A stretch of DNA of 64,000 nucleotides from an uncultured Paracoccaceae bacterium (GTDB lineage: Bacteria > Pseudomonadota > Alphaproteobacteria > Rhodobacterales > Rhodobacteraceae): positions 111,678 to 175,677 of the forward strand of contig CANLND010000006.1 in NCBI GenBank assembly GCA_947492585.1, given 5' to 3'. The stretch's first letter is position 1; the number at the start of each line of letters is the position of its first letter. Under the pieces are notes generated by a model. That model ran no database searches and was not told the origin of the DNA. It was given only the letters and a program-made list of their open reading frames with translations. A program made the translations under genes and the position numbers. Below are positions 53,017-62,180 of this stretch, one piece after another.

Positions 53017-55106
53017 GCGGGAACCATCCCCACAAGAGCCGGTTGCGCCTCTAGCCCGATTTCTTCAAAGGACAACACCGGATTGCTGATACCACGGGCC
53101 CGCAGGATGGTTTTGAGATACCGGCGGCGGCGTGTCGAAGTCACAACGGCGGCAAAGATACCTTGTTCCGTCACCGTGTTCAGACGCTCATTCAGGCCGT
53201 CGGCCAGGCGATTGAATTGATCAGGGGGCAATGCAATGTCCAATCCACTCCCTTGGGTGTCAACTTGGTAGGTTGCAAACGTTTCTTCCCATTCTGGCGC
53301 CAGCTGGACCAATGGGATTGTCCCATCCTCGCGCTTCATTTCTGCCACCAACTGAAACCCAAGGCGTTGACGCACGTGTTCGCAGATCAATTCTGGTTGG
53401 GTGGTCTGCAAACGTGCCTCGGCGATGGTTTCTAGAATTAACGGCATATTTCGGATTGAAACCCGCTCTTCCAGCAATAGGCGTAGCACCGAATGCAGCG
53501 TATCCATTGGCACTTTGTCTGGCACCAATTCATCCAACAACTTGCGATTCGCCTCAGCCCGGAATTCATCTGACAGCTGGGTCATTTCGTTCAACAACCG
53601 GCGCAGCGACTTCAACGTCAGCAAGCGAGAAAAATTCTGTTTAATCACTTCCAGAAGATGCGTCGCCAGAATCTCAGGCGCAGAAACCACCGTTGCACCA
53701 ACCAAATTGGCCTGTTCCTGATATTTTTCAGAAATCCAACGGGCTGGGGCGCCATAGACAGGCTCGGTGACATCAGTGCCTGGCGGCAAAGCTTCGTGAT
53801 TGTCGGGCATCAGGGCCAGCACCATATCCGGGTGAAGCGTACCGCGGACCTGCTCAACCCCCTGAACTTTAACGATATAAGTTCCACTCTCCAGTTCCGG
53901 CTGATCGCTCAGGCGAATTTCTGGCAAGATCAACCCAAAACTGGTCGCCACATGAGTCCGCATATTGGCAATGCGCGCGTCCAGCCCGGTGCCCGCATCC
54001 AGAACCATGCTGACCAGATCAGGCGCGAATTCCAGATGCAGATCGTCCAGATCCAGAATGTCCCCCAAGGCCTTGGTTTCGGTGGGCTGGGCCGTCTCTT
54101 CCATCTGTTCTTCAACAGCCGCGTCTTCTTCTTTTTGCAAGGTTCGAAACCGTGAAAACGCCATATACCCCAAGGCGCCGCCCCCCAAAATAAAGGGCAA
54201 GAACGGCAACCCCGGCACGAGCGCAAACATGATCATTAGAATAGACACGGTCGCCAATGCAGCTGGGTGCTTGCCAAATTGATCAAACAGAGCGACGTCA
54301 GTCGAACCTGTGGCCCCACCACGCGCCAACAACAAAGCCGCAGCAATTGAGATAATTACCGACGGAATTTGCGACACCAGACCATCGCCAACAGTCAAAA
54401 TAGCGTAGGTTTCAAAAGCTGCGCCAATAGGCATGCCCTGAACCAAGATCCCCATGATCAGACCCATCACCAAGTTCAGCAGCGTGATGAGCAAGCCAGC
54501 AACCGCGTCGCCTTTTACAAATTTTGACGCGCCATCCAGAGAACCAAAGAAAGTGGTTTCCTTTTGGTCTCGTTCGCGACGTTCTTTGGCCGTTGCGTGA
54601 TCAATTGCGCCCGCGCTCATATCGGCATCAATGGCCAACTGCTTCCCGGGCATGCCATCCAGGGCAAAACGGGCACCAACCTCGGCCATACGCGCCGCGC
54701 CCTTGGTGATGACCATGAAATTGACGATCAACAAAACGCCAAACACCACCAAACCCAAAAACACGCTTCCATCCATGACGAATTGGGCAAAGCCTTCGAT
54801 CACATTGCCCGCAGCATCGGTGCCGGTGTGTCCCTGACCAATAATCAACTTGGTCGAAGATACGTTCAGAGACAGACGCAGCATCAGTGATGCAAGCAGG
54901 ATGGTTGGAAACGATGAAAAATCTAACGGCCGTTCGATGAACAACGTGATGGTAAAGATCAAAATCGCCAGCGCAAAAGACGCTGCAAGCCCGACATCCA
55001 ACACCCATGCAGGCATGGGAAGAATCATCATAACAATGATCGCCATCAAGGCGAGAGCGAGCAAGATTGTCGGGCTAAACAGTTGTTGTATGCTCAATTT
55101 TGGCAC
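53013..55106 (-). CDS. flhA: Flagellar export protein FlhA
   Basis: Large export-gate subunit, 697 residues. N-terminal membrane half with about eight helices (residues about 14-310), containing the FHIPEP-region segment FIERPLDFSSFPTILLASLMLRL and GAARMAEVGARFALDGMPGKQLAIDAD; cytoplasmic half from about 330 forms the nonameric docking ring for chaperones (LTLKSLRRLLNEM, VSIRNMPLILETIAEA). The start is GTG at 55106 with a weak GAG ribosome site; no better start is available. Preceded by a structured 290-base leader region. Confidence 0.95.
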   Translation of the reverse strand: MPKLSIQQLFSPTILLALALMAIIVMMILPMPAWVLDVGLAASFALAILIFTITLFIERPLDFSSFPTILLASLMLRLSLNVSSTKLIIGQGHTGTDAAGNVIEGFAQFVMDGSVFLGLVVFGVLLIVNFMVITKGAARMAEVGARFALDGMPGKQLAIDADMSAGAIDHATAKERRERDQKETTFFGSLDGASKFVKGDAVAGLLITLLNLVMGLIMGILVQGMPIGAAFETYAILTVGDGLVSQIPSVIISIAAALLLARGGATGSTDVALFDQFGKHPAALATVSILMIMFALVPGLPFLPFILGGGALGYMAFSRFRTLQKEEDAAVEEQMEETAQPTETKALGDILDLDDLHLEFAPDLVSMVLDAGTGLDARIANMRTHVATSFGLILPEIRLSDQPELESGTYIVKVQGVEQVRGTLHPDMVLALMPDNHEALPPGTDVTEPVYGAPARWISEKYQEQANLVGATVVSAPEILATHLLEVIKQNFSRLLTLKSLRRLLNEMTQLSDEFRAEANRKLLDELVPDKVPMDTLHSVLRLLLEERVSIRNMPLILETIAEARLQTTQPELICEHVRQRLGFQLVAEMKREDGTIPLVQLAPEWEETFATYQVDTQGSGLDIALPPDQFNRLADGLNERLNTVTEQGIFAAVVTSTRRRRYLKTILRARGISNPVLSFEEIGLEAQPALVGMVPA

Positions 55107-55398
55107 GGATCACATCTCATTTTCTTGCGGCGACGGGGCCGACACTTGCATCATTGGTGTCAAAAGCAGCACAGGGGAGTGCAGGTGCTGTGGAGCACCC
55201 GTGCAAGACGGTATCTGAGCGGTGAATGAAAAGGAGTGCGGGCCAGCGGGGAGCCGTTCCCGCACAGCGTGCAAAAATACTTGGTAGACGCGTGCGAGCG
55301 CATTCGGAGAGTTGGTTGTTTGCGGCATTCTGCCCATTCCAGATCAGGTTTCACCCATCATCGAACCTAAAGGCAGGGGCTTTACAAAGTGTTACGAG
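55107..55398. other. flhA upstream region with hairpins, no gene
   Basis: No credible gene in these 292 bases. Two perfect inverted repeats are seen: GGTGCT-GTGG-AGCACC (55184-55199) and GTGCGGG-N16-CCCGCAC (55236-55265). They could form in the 5' leader of the flhA-fliR-flhB mRNA or mark regulator sites. No CtrA-like box found. Confidence 0.5.
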
Positions 55399-55432
55399 AA
55401 AAGATCAACGGCCGCCGTTTCCGGCAGCCGTT
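55399..55432 (-). terminator. Probable terminator of the fliL-motA operon
   Basis: Hairpin with arms AACGGC (55407-55412) / GCCGTT (55427-55432) and inner GCCG/CGGC pairs, followed on the minus strand by GATC and TTTT (55402-55399). It is 25 bases past the stop of the 786-codon gene. Confidence 0.65.
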
Positions 55433-55457
55433 CAAGAACTTAGGTTAGAGTGCTTCG

Positions 55458-57818
55458 TTATTCTGACGAATCTTGCGTAACTTTGTTCAGCAACTCTTCG
55501 ATACGGTCCCGTGTTCCGATACTGCTTTCGACCAATGCGCGAGCCTCAGCCAAGGGCGGCATACCTTCCGGATCTTTGGCCGCTTGATCTAATTCTGTCG
55601 TCACAGATGCAAGCGCGCCATATCCGAGTTGCTCGGAGTTTTCGATACCACTAATCGCCTGATAATTTTCAGACAACCAATAGCCGCGCGCCGCTTCGTC
55701 TGCCTGCTCTTCTTCCAGCAAAAACTCTCCCGCGCGTTCATAGTCACCGCTGTTCCAGAATGCCTGCGCCCGCAACCGATTCGCATCGGAGCCGGACAAT
55801 TCTGCCAGCTCCGCAAGGGCCTGTTGTGGGGTGTCCATACCAAGTGCAGCCTCTGCCATCATCAATTTACGCTCGTCGGTTTTTTGCTCCAACGACAGCT
55901 TGTTAAGCAGCGATTGCGCAGGCTTCGCAAACCCAAGCTCCAAAAACCGCTCCGCCATAATGTCGGCCACTGGTGTCGCTTCTGCCATCGTCGCGTCATC
56001 ACTAAACGTCATACCGTACTTCAAAAAGGTGACGTCGTTCGCCCGCTCGGTCAGCAGTGTAAACAGCGATTCTGTGGCCTCTGATCGCGCAACTGGTCCG
56101 TCGATTCGCGCCAGCTCCGCCAATTCAAGAAAGGCCTCCTCAAAGCGACCTTCAAGAGAGAGAGCTAAGACCTGGGCCTGCCGCAACCCGGAACCTAGCT
56201 CAGTCTCACGATTTTCCACTTCGTATGACGCCACAAGTTCAGGAATATCCGGCAACAGTGCGAGTCGCTCTTTGTAGTGAAGATCAATCAGGTCAATCAG
56301 CGCCTGCGGAGTGTTTTCACTGCGCGCTGCCACTTCTTCGGTCAACTCGTCCGCAACCGTTTCCAAATCTCCCTCAAGCTCTGCCAATGCAGCCTCAGCC
56401 AGATTGAGATCAGGAACATGATCAACGCCAGTCCGATCAACCGAACGCAGCGCTGCTTCGGCCATGTGTTTTTCGCCCAAGCGAGAGAACAATGTGGAAA
56501 TTCGCGGCCCAAGGTGCACCCGCAAATGCACGGGCATCTTGGCATAAGCCTGCTGAATTGCATCGTTGTCAGCATTGTTCTTGATTTCACGTTCGGCCAA
56601 AGCAGCCCAAAACGCCGCGTAACCTTCGCAGACCTGCTGTCCCGCGAATGGACTGTTAATTGAAACCTCTCGCCCGTCCAAAAGGTCCGCCATCGCGATT
56701 AGAATTTCCGCATTTTTGGGTTGTTTCGGAAGAAGGTCCAACATCAGCTGCGCTTCGGCGCCAAAGCCAAAAAACAAATAGGTCTTTGCAAGATCCAACA
56801 CCGCATCTTCGTCGAATTTATCAAATTCCTGCACCATCTTGCTGCGGTACGCACCGACTTGCTGGGAAAACGGCTCTTCCGATCCCCATCGGTGAATAGC
56901 CAGATACTTGTCCGCGATACAAAGCTGATCTTTCTTCTCGGTATCGGAACGCGTCGCAAACAAGCCTGTTTCACGGTCGATCGACGATGTAACTGAGACA
57001 TGATCCAAGGGGTTTAACGGCCGGTCACGCGTTCCCAATGGGTCTAGGCTCACGTTTCCGATCCCGCCGTTGACCTCTGTCACCACCAGATCAAGCAGTC
57101 CTTGATTGGTTGCCCGGCCGATCTGCTGCAAAAGCCTGCGCTCTGTCTCACCCACAGCTGCGGCACGCGCGGCTTCTTCCATATCCAGAAGCTGACTGAC
57201 TGGCGGCGTCGGCGTAATCTGCAATTCAATAACTGGTTCGGGTTCCAAGGGCACAGGCTTCGCCGCAACACTGCTTGGCGCGACAACGACTTTTTCAGGC
57301 CGCTCGCTGGCTGCCAGCGCAGATGCCAGATTTGTCGCAAATTGCGACTGCGCGATATCTCTATCATCAAGAGGCATCGCCTCGCGGGAAGATGAAGTAT
57401 CCTCAAAGGCAAGCGGCAGAATTCCCTGTTCAGGGACATATTTGCGTAGGCCGGAGCTCTCTCCGCGCACGTCCACAACTAGGTATCCATTTGACATAAC
57501 GTGGGATTGCACGTCGCAATCACATCCCAAACCGATCTGCAATGGACGCCCTGGCGCGGCCTGGGTCAAATTCTGAATCCGATCGCGCGGAATGAGGTTG
57601 AATACCTGCGTCGTGTCAAAAACCGTATCTGTTCCCGAAATATTCAAAATGGCGCTGCGCCCGTTCTGGGTCAGCGACCAATCGGCACCCGTGGGAAGGC
57701 GCATGACAAGGCGTGAAAACCCGTCATGCTCTCCTGATCGTGCCACTATTGTCTCAGCCTGCGCAGCTCCCAGGGGGAGCACCGTCGCGAGAGCAATTGA
57801 AAGAGCGCGCCAATTCAT
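55458..57818 (-). CDS. Large periplasmic helical-repeat protein coupled to motA (MotC-like candidate)
   Basis: Not recognised by sequence. 786 residues: signal peptide 1-21 (ALSIALATVLPLGAAQA, cleavage before ET); a beta-rich domain to about 125 that looks like an AMIN-type fold (GEHDGFSRLVMRLPTGADW, SNGYLVVDVRGES) with closely spaced Cys (GLGCDCDV); a Pro/Ala linker (about 165-215); then about 550 residues of helical repeats resembling TPRs. The ATG overlaps the motA stop by four bases, and a MotE-like gene is just upstream. In Sinorhizobium, MotC is a periplasmic stator partner with MotE as its chaperone, so this may be the Rhodobacterales counterpart; MotC there is much shorter. Function is inference. 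Confidence 0.72.
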   Translation of the reverse strand: MNWRALSIALATVLPLGAAQAETIVARSGEHDGFSRLVMRLPTGADWSLTQNGRSAILNISGTDTVFDTTQVFNLIPRDRIQNLTQAAPGRPLQIGLGCDCDVQSHVMSNGYLVVDVRGESSGLRKYVPEQGILPLAFEDTSSSREAMPLDDRDIAQSQFATNLASALAASERPEKVVVAPSSVAAKPVPLEPEPVIELQITPTPPVSQLLDMEEAARAAAVGETERRLLQQIGRATNQGLLDLVVTEVNGGIGNVSLDPLGTRDRPLNPLDHVSVTSSIDRETGLFATRSDTEKKDQLCIADKYLAIHRWGSEEPFSQQVGAYRSKMVQEFDKFDEDAVLDLAKTYLFFGFGAEAQLMLDLLPKQPKNAEILIAMADLLDGREVSINSPFAGQQVCEGYAAFWAALAEREIKNNADNDAIQQAYAKMPVHLRVHLGPRISTLFSRLGEKHMAEAALRSVDRTGVDHVPDLNLAEAALAELEGDLETVADELTEEVAARSENTPQALIDLIDLHYKERLALLPDIPELVASYEVENRETELGSGLRQAQVLALSLEGRFEEAFLELAELARIDGPVARSEATESLFTLLTERANDVTFLKYGMTFSDDATMAEATPVADIMAERFLELGFAKPAQSLLNKLSLEQKTDERKLMMAEAALGMDTPQQALAELAELSGSDANRLRAQAFWNSGDYERAGEFLLEEEQADEAARGYWLSENYQAISGIENSEQLGYGALASVTTELDQAAKDPEGMPPLAEARALVESSIGTRDRIEELLNKVTQDSSE

Positions 57819-58684
57819 GCTGCGTCCTGTTTCACCGATTTCAATGCTTCTTCCAGCTCAGAGAACCCGGGCCGGATGTGTGAGGGCGTATTCTGACGGC
57901 CCACTTCAATACAGATGGCAGCAGCGTGATTATGTAGGTTAGCCACCAAAACTTCGCGGATCAGCTGGTGGAAATGCGCGTCTTCTTCGGTCACGGATTT
58001 CACCTTGCCTGCAAATGGCCCAACCAGACCATACGCCAGGAAAACTCCAAGAAACGTCCCCACCAGAGCGCCACCGATCATTTTACCCAGAACTTCAGGG
58101 GGTTGGTCGATTGAGGCCATGGTTTTCACAATCCCCAAAACCGCGGCAACAATTCCAAGAGCTGGTAGACCATCTGCCAACATCTGAAGCGCGTGGCTTG
58201 AATGCATGGCATGGTGGTGGTTGGCCTCAATTCTCTTTTCCAAAACCTCTTCGACCTGATGCGGATCATCATAGTTCATCGACGCAGACCGCATTGTGTC
58301 ACTGATCAGATTTACCGCTTCTTTGTCCGCAAGGATTTTCGGGTATTTGTTAAAGATCGCCGAGTTCTCTGGATCCTCAATATGTTGTTCCACCTCTACC
58401 GGGTTGGCCTTCTGGATGCGTATCAGTGCAAACAGCAAACACAGCAAGTCACGGTAATCTTCTGGCTTCCATTTGGGCCCCTTGAAGACTTTACCCATAT
58501 CAGACAGCGTGTGCTTCACAGCACTCATGTCATTGCTGATCAGGAATGCGCCGGCGGCAGCCCCCCCGATCATCATAAATTCAAATGGCAGCGCTTTGAG
58601 AATGATTCCCATTTTGCCGCCCGCCAGCAAGTACCCTCCGAACACCATCACAAAGATGACGACAATGCCTACAATACCGAGCAT
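57815..58684 (-). CDS. motA: Flagellar stator protein MotA
   Basis: Proton-channel subunit of the motor stator. 289 residues with four transmembrane helices: about 1-22, 33-50, 168-190 and 200-225, and a large cytoplasmic loop with LLCLLFALIRIQKANPVEVE and the charged region that meets the rotor. The stator-family segments GLPALGIVAAVLGIVKTM and GALVGTFLGVFLAYG are present with the pore prolines. motB, its partner, is not adjacent and not in the window. Its stop overlaps the next gene by four bases. Confidence 0.95.
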   Translation of the reverse strand: MLGIVGIVVIFVMVFGGYLLAGGKMGIILKALPFEFMMIGGAAAGAFLISNDMSAVKHTLSDMGKVFKGPKWKPEDYRDLLCLLFALIRIQKANPVEVEQHIEDPENSAIFNKYPKILADKEAVNLISDTMRSASMNYDDPHQVEEVLEKRIEANHHHAMHSSHALQMLADGLPALGIVAAVLGIVKTMASIDQPPEVLGKMIGGALVGTFLGVFLAYGLVGPFAGKVKSVTEEDAHFHQLIREVLVANLHNHAAAICIEVGRQNTPSHIRPGFSELEEALKSVKQDAA

Positions 58685-58759
58685 AGGTTCACTCCGAAAA
58701 TTCGTTACTTTTTAGTAGGCTACCTGAGTCTTCTTAAGAAAGACTGAGCGGCTCAGACC

Positions 58760-59377
58760 TTATTCCGTTGGGACCGAACCGTTTCGTCCCGCAAGCACAA
58801 CACTGATGGTATACGCCGCTTCGGGGCTGAGACCTGCCATGACCCCCGCCGCAGCATCCGGGCGCATCCGCGCCAGAAAGCCCGCTGCGAATGTTGGGTC
58901 CATTTCCTCAAACAGCGCAGCCGAATCTTTTGGCTTCATCTGCTCATAGACCGTGGTCAATCTATCCACATCCGCTTCGGTGGCGCCATCTGCCAAAGCA
59001 ACCGTGGCCCGCAGTTTGGCCTCCGCGGCTTCCAACGCTACAAGCTTTTGCTCAATGGCCTGATCCGCAAGCTCAAGCGCCTTTTTGCGATCTTGGATCT
59101 CAGTTTCCTGCTTGACCAGCAAGGCTTCGCGCTCTTTGAAAGCCATCAACATGGTCTGCAATTCAGCTGATGACGGCTCCGAAGACCTTTCCATCATTGC
59201 TTCATGGCCCTCTTCAGCCATTTCATGTTTTTGCAAACCCGCGACTTCGCGCGCAATGGCTGGGCCCGCTTCCAAACCGATTCTTAGAACCGCAGATCCA
59301 ACTAAAAGCAGCGCCAATGCAAAAAGCGCACCACCACGCACGCGCTTTGCCTTTGTTTTCTTTTCTTTCTTGCTCAT
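58760..59377 (-). CDS. MotE-like protein (membrane anchor, coiled coil, MgtE-N-like domain)
   Basis: 205 residues: a basic N-terminus (SKKEKKTKAKRVRGG), a TM at about 16-34, a coiled coil at about 72-127 (LQTMLMAFKEREALLVKQET) and a C-terminal MgtE-intracellular-type helical domain (135-198, EQMKPKDSAALFEEMDPTFA). This is the layout of MotE, a periplasmic chaperone/stabiliser of MotC in Rhizobiales. The ATG at 59377 overlaps the previous stop by one base and follows GTG in frame. It lies before motA in the fliL operon. Assignment is by domain order and context. Confidence 0.78.
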   Translation of the reverse strand: MSKKEKKTKAKRVRGGALFALALLLVGSAVLRIGLEAGPAIAREVAGLQKHEMAEEGHEAMMERSSEPSSAELQTMLMAFKEREALLVKQETEIQDRKKALELADQAIEQKLVALEAAEAKLRATVALADGATEADVDRLTTVYEQMKPKDSAALFEEMDPTFAAGFLARMRPDAAAGVMAGLSPEAAYTISVVLAGRNGSVPTE

Positions 59378-59853
59378 CACGCGACCCGGCTTTGATTACG
59401 GTTGTGACGGACAAACATCAGCCCTGCCGGTTTTTCTTCGTCAGTCGTTGCTTCTGCCGGCTCCTGCGCCTCGGCCTCGTAAGCTTCAGCCAGCGCATCG
59501 CTTTCTTCGGGCCCGCGCGTCTCTGACGCGGCGACCTGCGTTTCTTGCGTCGCCTTGGCAGACGCCGTTTCAGGCAAGTCGTGCATAGACGCCATCATCA
59601 ACTCGAGCCGTTGTGCAACCGTTTCTGCACGCCCAGTAAGCTGCTCCAACGCCTTGCTCGAGCCATTCGAAATGCTCTGCGCGTGATGCAACGACTTGTT
59701 GAGATCATCAACCTGCGACGACAGCACGGCAACAGCCCCGCCCACGCCTTTTTCCAGGTCATTAAAACGTTTCAGCCTGCGCGACAGCACATAGCAATAG
59801 AAACCAGCGCCAAGCGCCCCTGCGGCCAGCAGGATATCAGCAATAAGGTCCAT
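59377..59853 (-). CDS. Membrane-anchored coiled-coil protein of the motA operon (DUF6468-like)
   Basis: Function unknown. 158 residues: an N-terminal TM (LIADILLAAGALGAGFYCYVLSRRL, about 3-26), then a coiled-coil-like stretch (AVAVLSSQVDDLNKSLHHAQ, LEQLTGRAETVAQRLELMMA), then an acidic Ala/Glu-rich tail. This resembles a small family often beside FliL in Alphaproteobacteria that I recall as DUF6468; the name is from memory. It starts nine bases after the fliL stop and overlaps the MotE-like gene by one base, so it is made with the stator genes. Confidence 0.65.
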   Translation of the reverse strand: MDLIADILLAAGALGAGFYCYVLSRRLKRFNDLEKGVGGAVAVLSSQVDDLNKSLHHAQSISNGSSKALEQLTGRAETVAQRLELMMASMHDLPETASAKATQETQVAASETRGPEESDALAEAYEAEAQEPAEATTDEEKPAGLMFVRHNRNQSRVA

Positions 59854-59862
59854 CCTGTCCTC

Positions 59863-60387
59863 CTAGTTCAATACGAAATCCATAATCAGCAAATCACGCA
59901 CACGGCCCTGGCCGGTAGCGATATTGATTCGCCGCAACATTTGCGATCGTAGCTTTGGCAGCACCATCGGATCGGTCAGATCCTCAACCTCCAAAGCCCG
60001 GAGATAGCTGTTCAGAATATCGACAACTCTTGGAAGAACTTTTTCAACCTCTGCCTGATGGGCAATGTTGACCTCAAGTTGTGCCTGGAACCGCAGATGG
60101 TTGAGACCGCCTGCATTGCGCAGGCCAATCACCAGCGGATCCATATCTATAAAGGCGAGGTTGGCGATTTCTTCCGCGCTCTCACCGGTGTCCACGCCTT
60201 CTGGCGCCACTTCGGCCATTTGCTCCTCGGCGGGAGCTGACTTTTGACCAAAGGGAAGAAGGCCTGATGAAGCGGCAAAGAATCCGCCTCCACCACCAAC
60301 CAATGCCAGCACAACCCCAATGATGAGGGGCATCTTGCTGCTCTTGGCCGGAACTTCGTCTTCTGTATCAACTACAGCGTCTGTCAT
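59863..60387 (-). CDS. fliL: Flagellar basal body-associated protein FliL
   Basis: Single-pass inner-membrane protein that surrounds the stators and supports torque. 174 residues from the ATG at 60387 (MTDAVVDTEDEVPAKS), which has AGGGA five bases upstream; an ATG at 60420 is an alternative. TM at about residues 21-43 (PLIIGVVLALVGGGGGFFAAS), then the SPFH-like periplasmic domain ending GQGRVRDLLIMDFVLN, which is the classic FliL C-terminus. First gene of fliL-unknown-MotE-like-motA-large protein; divergent from fliF. Confidence 0.93.
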   Translation of the reverse strand: MTDAVVDTEDEVPAKSSKMPLIIGVVLALVGGGGGFFAASSGLLPFGQKSAPAEEQMAEVAPEGVDTGESAEEIANLAFIDMDPLVIGLRNAGGLNHLRFQAQLEVNIAHQAEVEKVLPRVVDILNSYLRALEVEDLTDPMVLPKLRSQMLRRINIATGQGRVRDLLIMDFVLN

Positions 60388-60433
60388 GGCTATCCCTAAA
60401 TCGTCGTGTGAGTTCTTCATAACCTGCGAGGAA

Positions 60434-60448
60434 CTAACCGAATGTTAA
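60434..60448. promoter_or_regulatory. CtrA-like box between fliL and fliF
   Basis: CTAA-CCGAATG-TTAA, one mismatch to TTAA-N7-TTAA, in the 119-base divergent gap. The best of the three flagellar candidates. Confidence 0.55.
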
Positions 60449-60506
60449 GGCCGATGAGGGAAAAGGGTTGCACACCATCAGAACGACGGTGCGACGGAGG
60501 TTTATT

Positions 60507-62180
60507 GTGCAGCAGATCAAAGATGTCTGGGCAGGATTGGATACACGGAAGCGAATGATCGCTGTGGGCGCCACAGTTTTCATGTTTCTGAGCGTTTTCG
60601 CAATGTCCCAGTTGGCGAACAAGCCAACCATGCAACTGCTTTATGCCGGGCTTGAAAGTGGCTCAGCAGGAGATGTCGTACGTGCGCTTGAAACGCGCAG
60701 TACCGAATATGAAGTGCGCGGCGGGTCAATTTATGTCCCCGCAACGCAACGTGATGAATTGCGGATGACCCTTGCAAGTGAGGGACTGCCAGCGAATGGC
60801 GGTAAAGGCTACGAACTGCTTGATACATTGAGCGGTTTTGGAACCACATCCCAAATGTTTGATGCCGCCTACTGGCGTGCAAAAGAAGGGGAATTGGCCC
60901 GCACTATTGTTGCCAGCCCCCATGTGACTCAGGCCCGTGTCCATATTGCCAACACTGGCAGCAATCCGTTTCAGCGGACGGTGGAGCCCACGGCTTCGGT
61001 CTCGGTTACCCCTTTGGGTACACCAATCACACCGGCGCAAGCCAATGCGATTCGCTTTCTTATTTCCTCGGCGGTGACCGGACTGGCGGTCGATAACGTG
61101 GCCGTCATCGATGCCAACGGCACGCTCATCGGATCACCAGAGGCCGCTGCGGCTGCGGGTGCTGGAAACGATGATCGCTCCCAATCGATTCGCGAACGCG
61201 TCATGCGACTGGTTGAGGCCCGCGTTGGCAAAGGCAATGCTGTGGTCGAAGTGAGCGTGGAAACGATCACCGACACCGAATCTATTCGCGAAAAACGGGT
61301 TGATCCAGATAGCCGCGTCGCTGTCAGCACCGATGTTGAAGAACGCGCTGATTCTTCAACCAACCAATCGGGAGAGGTCACCGTCGCCTCGAATATTCCC
61401 GATGGCGATGCATCATCAGGTGAAGGTTCCAAGGCCAACACCAGCGCAACGCGCGAACGGATCAACTATGAGATTTCGGAAACTGAAAAAGAGGTGATCC
61501 GCGGCCCAGGCGCCATCAAACGCCTAACGGTTGCCGTACTGGTCAATGGGCTCAACATTGCCGACGATTCGGGATCTACGAACTTTCAGGCACGCCCAGC
61601 AGAAGAGCTACAAGCGCTGCATGATTTGATCTCAGCCGCCATCGGGTTTGACCCTGAGCGTGGCGACGTGATCACTCTGAAATCTATGGAAATGCCGGTG
61701 ACAGAGCCGCAAGGCACTACCGTATCGTCTTCTTTCATGGACAACGTTTACATTGATGCAATGTCGGTCATCCAGATGGCTGCTCTTGCCATCGTCAGCC
61801 TCGTGCTTGGATTGTTCGTTGTAAAACCAATTTTGACCTCGGGCGCGGCATCAGGTGTCCCGGCGCTTGCTGGCCCCACTGGCGAATCGGACATGGATGG
61901 AGGCGGTCTTGCCGATCTTCCCGCTTTGGGCGGCGCGGATTTCATGTCTAATCCCAACTTGGGCGCAGGCATCGCGCTGGACGGTGAGATTGAGAACTCC
62001 GAAACCGGCCAGTTCGAACCCCTTGGCGAACTTGGCGGCATGGGAGGCGGCATGGCCATGCTTGGCGGCGGCGCGGATGGTGATCCTGTAGATCGCCTGA
62101 GGTCCATGATCGGTGAGCGTCAGGAAGAAACCGTCCAGATCCTACGTGGATGGCTGGAAGAAAACGAGGAACGAGCTTAA
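60507..62180 (+). CDS. fliF: Flagellar M-ring protein FliF
   Basis: MS-ring subunit, the base of the motor. 557 residues from the GTG at 60507, six bases after GGAGG; a TTG at 60468 is a weaker option. TM1 about 19-36 (RMIAVGATVFMFLSVFAM), ring-building motifs (YEVRGGSIYVPATQRDELRM; YELLDTLSGFGTTSQMFDAA), a periplasmic middle, TM2 about 418-440 (MAALAIVSLVLGLFVVKPIL) and a cytoplasmic C-terminus (DRLRSMIGERQEETVQILRGW) that should bind FliG. fliG itself is absent here. The fliH start overlaps its stop. Confidence 0.95.
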   Translation: MQQIKDVWAGLDTRKRMIAVGATVFMFLSVFAMSQLANKPTMQLLYAGLESGSAGDVVRALETRSTEYEVRGGSIYVPATQRDELRMTLASEGLPANGGKGYELLDTLSGFGTTSQMFDAAYWRAKEGELARTIVASPHVTQARVHIANTGSNPFQRTVEPTASVSVTPLGTPITPAQANAIRFLISSAVTGLAVDNVAVIDANGTLIGSPEAAAAAGAGNDDRSQSIRERVMRLVEARVGKGNAVVEVSVETITDTESIREKRVDPDSRVAVSTDVEERADSSTNQSGEVTVASNIPDGDASSGEGSKANTSATRERINYEISETEKEVIRGPGAIKRLTVAVLVNGLNIADDSGSTNFQARPAEELQALHDLISAAIGFDPERGDVITLKSMEMPVTEPQGTTVSSSFMDNVYIDAMSVIQMAALAIVSLVLGLFVVKPILTSGAASGVPALAGPTGESDMDGGGLADLPALGGADFMSNPNLGAGIALDGEIENSETGQFEPLGELGGMGGGMAMLGGGADGDPVDRLRSMIGERQEETVQILRGWLEENEERA

